NCBI RefSeq assembly: GCF_011290385.1
Contig: NZ_CP049785.1
Coordinates: 535,018 to 599,017 of the forward strand
Direction of reading: 5' to 3'
DNA length: 64,000 nt
Source: Blattabacterium sp. DPU
Lineage (GTDB): Bacteria > Bacteroidota > Bacteroidia > Flavobacteriales > Blattabacteriaceae
In this document: positions 58,380-64,000 of the stretch, piece by piece
Layout: every line of letters starts with the position of its first letter
Position numbering within the stretch: position 1 is the stretch's first letter
Made by a program: the position numbers and the translations under genes
Notes under the pieces: generated by a model
The model's database searches: none
The model's input: the letters and a program-made list of their open reading frames with translations, nothing else
Told to the model about the DNA's origin: nothing

Positions 58380-58796
58380 ATGATTAGATTATTTTATGAA
58401 ATTTCTGATTTCTACCTTAAAAAAGGATCTTTATTGATTAAAGAAATCTGTATTATATTAAATAATGAAGGAGTATATATTGGAAATATTAACTATATTT
58501 TTTGTACTGACAATTTTCTTTTAGATTTAAATCGAAAATATTTGAAAAAAAATTTTTATACAGATGTGCTTACGTTTAATTATTCAATTAATAAATCCAT
58601 TTCTGGAGATGTATTTATTAGTGTAGATAGGATTTATGAAAATTCCAAACAATGGAATCAATATTTTATGTATGAATTAAAACGTGTTATGATCCATGCT
58701 ATATTACATCTTTTAAGATATGATGACCATAATTTTACAGATAAAAAAATTATGAAAAAAAAAGAAGAGTTTTATTTAAATTTATTTCAATTTTAA
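58380..58796 (+). CDS. ybeY: Endoribonuclease YbeY
   Basis: Zinc-dependent rRNA maturation and quality-control RNase. The 138 residues have TDVLTFNY, SGDVFIS and the metal site HAILHLLRYDDH, a variant of HGxLHLxGYDH with all three histidines kept. I chose the ATG at 58380 over a TTG at 58374. mnmG starts 6 bases downstream. Confidence 0.93.
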   Translation: MIRLFYEISDFYLKKGSLLIKEICIILNNEGVYIGNINYIFCTDNFLLDLNRKYLKKNFYTDVLTFNYSINKSISGDVFISVDRIYENSKQWNQYFMYELKRVMIHAILHLLRYDDHNFTDKKIMKKKEEFYLNLFQF

Positions 58797-58802
58797 AAAT
58801 TC

Positions 58803-60677
58803 ATGTTTTCAAACATATATGATGTTATTGTAGTTGGAGGAGGACATGCTGGAATTGAAGCGGCTTCTGCAGCTTCTAATATGGGATCTAAAACTTTGCT
58901 TATTACTACTAATTTGCAAACTATAGGTCAAATGTCATGTAATCCCGCTATGGGAGGAATTGCTAAAGGTCAGATTATTAGAGAAATAGATGCTTTGGGT
59001 GGATATTCTGGAATAATTACAGATTATAGCACCATTCAATTTAGAATGCTGAATCAATCTAAGGGACCTGCTATGTGGAGCCCTAGAGCTCAATGTGATA
59101 GAAAACTATTTTCCTACTATTGGAGATTTCTTATAGAAAAAAATGCTCAATTAGACTTATACCAAGATACAGTTACATCTTTAATAATAGAAAAAAATAA
59201 AGTTACAGGAGTTCAAACTTATTTTGGATTAAAAATTAAAGGAAAATCAGTAATCCTTACAAACGGAACTTTTTTAAATGGAAAAATACATATTGGTAAA
59301 AAAAAATTTCATGGAGGAAGAATAGCGGAGCAAGAAGTAAAAGGAATTACGGAGCAATTAACTGAAAATTTTGGATTTAAATTTGGAAGAATGAAAACAG
59401 GAACGTCCCCAAGAGTAGATGGACGTTCTTTAAATTATGATAAAATGAAATCTCAAAATGGAGATATAGATCCAAAAAAATTTTCATTTTTTTATAAAAC
59501 AAAAAAATTAGAAAAACAAAAAAAATGTTATATTACTTACACCAATAAAAGAGTACATGATTTTATACGTCATAATTTCAATCATTCTCCAATTTATACA
59601 GGTTCCATTCAAGGAATTAGTCCTAGATATTGTCCTTCTATAGAAGAAAAAGTTTTCCGATTTTCGGATAAAAAAGAACATACCATTTTTGTTGAACCAG
59701 AAGGATGGAATACTGTGGAAGTATATGTCAATGGTTTTTCCACTTCTTTTCCAGAAGAAATACAATATCAATCTTTAAAGCAAATTTCAGGTTTTGAAGA
59801 AGTAAAAATATTAAAACCTGGATATGCTATCGAATATGATTATTTTCCACCGGAACAATTAAAAATTACTTTAGAAAGTAAAATCATAGAAAATCTTTTT
59901 TTTGCGGGACAAATTAATGGAACTACTGGATATGAAGAGGCTGCGGCTCAAGGATTAATAGCAGGGATTAATGTTCATTTAAAAATTCATAAAAAAGAAC
60001 CTTTTATTCTTAAAAGGAATCAGGCTTATATTGGAGTTTTAATAGATGATTTGATTACAAAAGGAACAAAAGAACCTTATCGAATGTTTACTTCAAGAGC
60101 TGAATATAGAATGTTATTACGACAAGATAATGCTGATGAAAGATTGACTCCTATGGGATATAATATAGGTTTAATTTCAGAAGATAAAATGATACTGTTA
60201 AATAAAAAAAAATATAAAATAGAAAAATGTATGCATTTATTTCAAAATAAAAATTTTGAACCAAAAACTATAAATCCTATATTACATTCTAAAAAATCTC
60301 CTAAAATACATCAGGAAAAAAAAATAGATACTATTTTATCTCGTTCTGAAATTGATATTAAAGACATTATTTATATTCCATTTTTAATGGAGGAAATTAA
60401 AAAAAACAGTTTTACCCAGGAAATATTAGAACAAGTTTCAATTAGAATCAAATATAAGGGATATATAAATAGAGAAAAAGAAAATGCAAAAAAATTATTA
60501 AGATTGGAAAATATTAAAATTCCAAATAATTTTGATTACAAATCAATAAAATCTCTTTCTTCAGAAGCAAGAGAAAAATTGGATTATTATCGTCCAATAT
60601 CATTAGCTCAAGCTTCAAGAATTAGTGGAATCTCTCCTTCAGATTTAAGTATTTTACTCATTTATATGGGACGTTAG
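58803..60677 (+). CDS. mnmG: tRNA uridine 5-carboxymethylaminomethyl modification enzyme MnmG
   Basis: FAD enzyme that, with MnmE, modifies wobble uridine 34 of several tRNAs. The 624 residues start with the FAD-binding [15 protein letters not shown], have [25 protein letters not shown], a [18 protein letters not shown] signature and a C-terminal helical domain ending [16 protein letters not shown]. The length fits the family. Its end overlaps the convergent ftsB-like gene by 24 bases. Confidence 0.97.
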   Translation: MFSNIYDVIVVGGGHAGIEAASAASNMGSKTLLITTNLQTIGQMSCNPAMGGIAKGQIIREIDALGGYSGIITDYSTIQFRMLNQSKGPAMWSPRAQCDRKLFSYYWRFLIEKNAQLDLYQDTVTSLIIEKNKVTGVQTYFGLKIKGKSVILTNGTFLNGKIHIGKKKFHGGRIAEQEVKGITEQLTENFGFKFGRMKTGTSPRVDGRSLNYDKMKSQNGDIDPKKFSFFYKTKKLEKQKKCYITYTNKRVHDFIRHNFNHSPIYTGSIQGISPRYCPSIEEKVFRFSDKKEHTIFVEPEGWNTVEVYVNGFSTSFPEEIQYQSLKQISGFEEVKILKPGYAIEYDYFPPEQLKITLESKIIENLFFAGQINGTTGYEEAAAQGLIAGINVHLKIHKKEPFILKRNQAYIGVLIDDLITKGTKEPYRMFTSRAEYRMLLRQDNADERLTPMGYNIGLISEDKMILLNKKKYKIEKCMHLFQNKNFEPKTINPILHSKKSPKIHQEKKIDTILSRSEIDIKDIIYIPFLMEEIKKNSFTQEILEQVSIRIKYKGYINREKENAKKLLRLENIKIPNNFDYKSIKSLSSEAREKLDYYRPISLAQASRISGISPSDLSILLIYMGR

Positions 60678-60983
60678 ATTGTATTTTCGATTGCATCTAG
60701 AAACAATAAATAAATCTTCATCTTTTTTTTTCATATAAAATTTTTCTCTTGCTATTTTTTCAAGATATTTAGAATCTGCAGTTAATTTTTTTAATAGAAT
60801 CCCTTCCAATGAAATTTTTTTTTTCAAAAAATTTCTATTATATGTCATTTCCTGAATATTTCTCTGAAATTTGTAATGTAGAATTAAAGAGTTAGAATCA
60901 AAAAAAGACATCCATATAAAGAAAAAAATACTAATCCAAAAATATTTATTTTTAAATATTCCGTATTTTTTTTCTTTTAACAT
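60654..60983 (-). CDS. FtsB/DivIC-like septum formation protein
   Basis: A 109-residue bitopic protein: a basic N-terminus, one membrane helix (about 14-28, [13 protein letters not shown]), then a coiled coil (about 35-70) and a C-terminal [19 protein letters not shown] followed by EDLFIV, the FtsB/DivIC signature. It would act in divisome assembly. Overlap with mnmG is 24 bases. Confidence 0.88.
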   Translation of the reverse strand: MLKEKKYGIFKNKYFWISIFFFIWMSFFDSNSLILHYKFQRNIQEMTYNRNFLKKKISLEGILLKKLTADSKYLEKIAREKFYMKKKDEDLFIVSRCNRKYNLTSHINE

Positions 60984-61128
60984 ATTTAAACTTAAAATAA
61001 ATTGTCAATATATTAATCAATATACTCATAATCCAGTAAATGCTAAAAAAAGATAAAAAAAATACGCACCAAAAACCAGATATAGTTATGAGTAAAAAAA
61101 ACAAAAAGCCTATAAATTTAAGAATCAT
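60952..61128 (-). CDS. Possible 58-residue membrane protein upstream of the ftsB-like gene
   Basis: An ATG-to-TAA frame (MILKFIGFLFFLL start) encodes 58 residues with two hydrophobic segments and a basic tail [11 protein letters not shown]. It covers most of the 190-base gap before fumC and overlaps the ftsB-like start by 32 bases in another frame. I recognise no family. In such AT-rich DNA a hydrophobic frame of this length can be accidental. Confidence 0.35.
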   Translation of the reverse strand: MILKFIGFLFFLLITISGFWCVFFLSFFSIYWIMSILINILTIYFKFKYVKRKKIRNI

Positions 61129-61173
61129 ATATGAGTTATAATTTATTATATAATTTCGTAAAAAAATAGAATA

Positions 61174-62559
61174 ATGACATATAGAATAGAAAAAGATACT
61201 TTAGGAATCGTAAAAGTACCTATCAATAAATATTGGGGAGCACAAACAGAAAGATCTAGAAATAATTTTGTAATTGGTCCAAAGGCTTCTATGCCTATTG
61301 AAATAATTCATGCATATGGTTTTTTAAAAAAAGCTGCTGCTCATGTTAATTTTGAATTGGGTTTTTTATCCAAAAAAAAGAAAGATATGATATCCTTAGT
61401 TTGTGACGAAATTATAAAGGAAAAATTAAATGATCAGTTTCCTTTAGTTATATGGCAAACAGGTTCAGGAACTCACACAAATATGAATGTTAATGAGGTT
61501 ATTTCTAACAGAGCTCATGTTTTAATGGGAGGAAAATTAGGAACTCTCCCATCTTTTATTCATCCTAATGATGATGTAAATATGTCTCAATCATCCAATG
61601 ATACTTTTCCTACAGCTATGCATATAGCCTCTTATCAAAAATTAGTTAAAAAAACTATTCCTTCTATACAAAAATTAAAAGAAACTTTGGAAGAGAAATC
61701 CAAATTATTTCATAATATTATTAAAATAGGAAGAACTCATCTTATGGATGCAACTCCTATTACTTTAGGACAAGAATTTTCCGGATATGTTTCCCAAATA
61801 GATCATGGATTAAATGCTATAAAAAAAACTTTAGATCATCTTTCTGAATTAGCCATAGGAGGAACAGCCGTAGGAACGGGATTGAATGCTCCTAAAGGAT
61901 ATGACATAAAAATAACTGAGTATATATCTAAATATACTGGTTTACCTTTTAAAATAGCGAAAAATAAGTTTGAAGCAATTGCATCTCATGATGCTATAGT
62001 GGGATCTCATTCAGCTCTTAAACAAATAGCTATTTCTTTAATGAAAATTTCAAATGACATTCGTTTTTTATCTTCTGGACCACGTTCTGGTATTGGAGAA
62101 ATTTATATTCCAGAAAATGAACCTGGATCTTCTATAATGCCAGGTAAGGTAAATCCTACTCAATGTGAAGCTATTATTATGGTTTGTACTCAAATTATAG
62201 GAAATGATACAGTTATTTCTATAGCGGGTTCTTCAGGAAATTATGAATTAAATGTTTCTAAACCATTAATGGCATATAATTTTTTACAATCTTCCCAACT
62301 TCTTGCAGATGCTTGTACTTCTTTTTCTTCTTTATGTGTCAAAGGAATAAAACCAAACCATCATAGAATTAAAGAATTTTTGGATAAATCTTTGATGTTA
62401 GTTACAGCACTTAATAGTCATATTGGATATGAAAAATCAGCAAAAATTGCAAAATCTGCTTATGAAAATAATAGTACCTTAAAAAAAGAAGCGATTCGAT
62501 TAGGATATTTAACAATTGATGAATTTGAAAAATTAGTTAATCCATCTAAAATGGTATGA
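61174..62559 (+). CDS. fumC: Fumarate hydratase class II
   Basis: Iron-free fumarase interconverting fumarate and malate. The 461 residues show [37 protein letters not shown] and the flexible signature loop [11 protein letters not shown]. It is the only TCA-cycle enzyme in the window. Fumarate is also made by purB and may be used by the class 1A pyrD. Confidence 0.97.
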   Translation: MTYRIEKDTLGIVKVPINKYWGAQTERSRNNFVIGPKASMPIEIIHAYGFLKKAAAHVNFELGFLSKKKKDMISLVCDEIIKEKLNDQFPLVIWQTGSGTHTNMNVNEVISNRAHVLMGGKLGTLPSFIHPNDDVNMSQSSNDTFPTAMHIASYQKLVKKTIPSIQKLKETLEEKSKLFHNIIKIGRTHLMDATPITLGQEFSGYVSQIDHGLNAIKKTLDHLSELAIGGTAVGTGLNAPKGYDIKITEYISKYTGLPFKIAKNKFEAIASHDAIVGSHSALKQIAISLMKISNDIRFLSSGPRSGIGEIYIPENEPGSSIMPGKVNPTQCEAIIMVCTQIIGNDTVISIAGSSGNYELNVSKPLMAYNFLQSSQLLADACTSFSSLCVKGIKPNHHRIKEFLDKSLMLVTALNSHIGYEKSAKIAKSAYENNSTLKKEAIRLGYLTIDEFEKLVNPSKMV

Positions 62560-62574
62560 AAAATTTTTTTCTTT

Positions 62575-63342
62575 TTAAAAAAATAATTTTTCTACATTCA
62601 AATGAATAATATCGGATATTTTTTCTTCTGATGTAGAATAGATATGTGATAGTTTTTTTAAAATTATTCTCAAATTTTCCGGTTCATTTCTTTTCCCTCT
62701 AAAAGGATGTGGAGAAAGATAAGGAGAATCTGTTTCTAATACTATGTGATTCAAACTTATTTTATGTAAAAATTGACTAATAAGATTATTTTTAAAAGTA
62801 ATCATCCCCCCAATACCTAATTTGATTCCAAAATCAATAATTCTTTTAGCTTGGTCTAAAGTTCCTGAGAAACAATGAAAAACACCTTTTAGATAAGAAT
62901 TTTTTTCTTTTAATAAAATATCAAAAACTTGATCAAAAGCTTTTCTACAATGTATAACTACGGGAAGTTTTTTTTGTTTTGCCCATTGTATTTGAGTTTT
63001 AAAAGCATATTCCTGTTCTAAGACAAATTTTTTCCCTAAATGTAGATCCATTCCAATTTCTCCTATAGAAATAAAGGAATGGTTATCTAACCATATTTTT
63101 ATATTTTGTAATTCTTTTTCTAAATTAAATGAATTAATTTTACTAGGATGCAATCCTACCATGGGAAAACATACATTAGGATATTTTTTTTCTAATTTTA
63201 ATATATTAGGAACAGTAGAACTATCTATTGAGGGAAGTAGAAATCTATTGATTCCTTTATGAAAGGCTTTTTGTATTACAAAATGAATATCTTCATCAAA
63301 TTCTTTCATGTATAAATGTGTATGGGTATCAGTGATTTTCAT
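62575..63342 (-). CDS. TatD family metal-dependent hydrolase
   Basis: TIM-barrel DNase-like protein, 255 residues. Metal ligands are visible in DTHTHLYM, GEIGMDLH, VIHCRKAFDQ, FHCFSGTLDQA and LETDSPYLSPHPFRGKRNEP. It could act in DNA repair or 3' processing; the substrate is not clear from sequence. It faces fumC and is divergent from fabD with 32 bases between. Confidence 0.94.
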   Translation of the reverse strand: MKITDTHTHLYMKEFDEDIHFVIQKAFHKGINRFLLPSIDSSTVPNILKLEKKYPNVCFPMVGLHPSKINSFNLEKELQNIKIWLDNHSFISIGEIGMDLHLGKKFVLEQEYAFKTQIQWAKQKKLPVVIHCRKAFDQVFDILLKEKNSYLKGVFHCFSGTLDQAKRIIDFGIKLGIGGMITFKNNLISQFLHKISLNHIVLETDSPYLSPHPFRGKRNEPENLRIILKKLSHIYSTSEEKISDIIHLNVEKLFF

Positions 63343-63374
63343 GTAATAATTAATTTAAAAATTTTTTTATCAAT

Positions 63375-64000
63375 ATGAAAGCTTATCTATTTCCTGGTCA
63401 AGGATCTCAATTCGTAGGAATGGGAAAAGATTTATACAAAAATTCTCATTTAGCAAAGAAATTATTTCAATTATCTGACGAGGTTTTGGGTTTCCGAATG
63501 ACATCTATTATGTTTGAAGGATCTATGGAAACTTTAAAAAATACAATATATACACAATTAGCTATTTATATATATTCAGTTATAAAAGCAAAAATATCAA
63601 ATAATTTTAATCCTGATATGGTAGCTGGACATTCTCTAGGAGAATTATCTGCCTTAGCTGCAATTAAGGTATTTTCTTTTGAAGATGGATTAAAATTAGT
63701 GAATCAAAGAGCATCAATTATGCAAAATATTTGTGAATCCACTCATGGAGGTATGGCTGTTATATTTGGATTAAAAGATTCCATTATAGAAGAAGTTTGT
63801 AAAAAAGATCGGGGCATTATAGTTCCATCTAATTATAATAGTCCTGAACAATTAGTAATTTCTGGAGAAATTCAAGCTTTGAAAAGAGTTTGTTTTTTTC
63901 TAAAAAAAATAGGAGCTAAAAAAATATTTATTCTTCCTGTTCATGGAGCTTTTCATTCTCCGATTATGGAGCCAGCTAAAAAAAAATTTCAAAAAATTGT
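63375..64000 (+). CDS. fabD: Malonyl-CoA:ACP transacylase, N-terminal part
   Basis: Loads malonyl groups onto ACP for fatty acid elongation. The frame runs from the ATG at 63375 off the right edge, so only about 208 residues are seen. Motifs are YLFPGQGSQFVGMG, the serine nucleophile elbow GHSLGE (about residues 79-84), a QRASIMQ arginine region and the histidine motif VHGAFHSP. Confidence 0.96.
   Translation, partial: MKAYLFPGQGSQFVGMGKDLYKNSHLAKKLFQLSDEVLGFRMTSIMFEGSMETLKNTIYTQLAIYIYSVIKAKISNNFNPDMVAGHSLGELSALAAIKVFSFEDGLKLVNQRASIMQNICESTHGGMAVIFGLKDSIIEEVCKKDRGIIVPSNYNSPEQLVISGEIQALKRVCFFLKKIGAKKIFILPVHGAFHSPIMEPAKKKFQKI

Overview
The window looks like a piece of a reduced, very AT-rich Bacteroidota (Flavobacteriales) endosymbiont chromosome. 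The best match I can name from memory is Blattabacterium, the cockroach endosymbiont. The reasons are: extreme A/T bias with long homopolymers; tightly packed, often overlapping genes with no clear Shine-Dalgarno sites; Bacteroidota-specific small families in their usual places (DUF4293 next to rho, DUF4295 between rpmG and ftsY); and urease structural genes (fused UreAB, then UreC) beside intact amino acid and nucleotide pathways. No transposons, prophage, CRISPR arrays or rRNA genes are visible.

Layout. 1-941 is the start of a RecB/AddA-like helicase that runs off the left edge. 1052-2966 carries fbaA and accD. 2970-19947 is a 13-gene leftward cluster, read surE, ruvB, purA, purB, purL, purE, purC, purF, purM, purN, purH, purD, guaA. 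It covers most of de novo IMP synthesis plus the AMP branch and the last GMP step; purK and guaB are not in view. 19999-25838 has a Prc-like protease, gyrA, aroB and a possible micro-membrane protein. 25895-34195 has dedA, tadA, rplY, prs, thyA and a leftward thrA-thrB-thrC operon. 34470-36802 is urease, followed by tRNA-Leu. 36925-38180 has a frameshifted dCMP deaminase facing a SpoU methyltransferase. 38187-41501 has rnhA, plsC, fbp, a frameshifted rnpA and marC. 41641-44010 is a divergent pyrimidine pair: a fused OPRT-OMPDC and a class 1A dihydroorotate dehydrogenase. 44004-50896 has proS, rpmF, accB, accC, prfA, a DUF4293 gene and rho. 50963-53318 has tRNA-fMet, rmuC, tRNA-Ser, RNase P RNA and yebC. 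53378-56862 has rpmB, rpmG, DUF4295, ftsY and htpG. The right end has a DEDDh exonuclease, pssA, ybeY, mnmG, ftsB-like, fumC, tatD and the start of fabD.

How the genes fit together. prs feeds PRPP to the purine cluster and to the OPRT domain. thyA needs dUMP, which the frameshifted dCMP deaminase would help supply. Urease releases ammonia from urea, while GuaA, PurF, PurL and the threonine pathway use nitrogen. fbaA with fbp points to gluconeogenesis. accB, accC and accD with fabD and plsC point to membrane lipid synthesis. fumC could supply the fumarate that a class 1A dihydroorotate dehydrogenase reduces.

The most interesting observations are: (1) two otherwise intact genes, rnpA and the dCMP deaminase, broken by one base at or next to long A runs, which suggests RNA-polymerase slippage rescue or very recent decay; (2) a pyrimidine pair built from a UMP synthase with the eukaryotic domain order and a class 1A dihydroorotate dehydrogenase; (3) a purine cluster whose order purECFMNHD and protein types look Clostridia-like rather than typical of Bacteroidota; (4) RNase P RNA lying four bases upstream of a tRNA that it should process.
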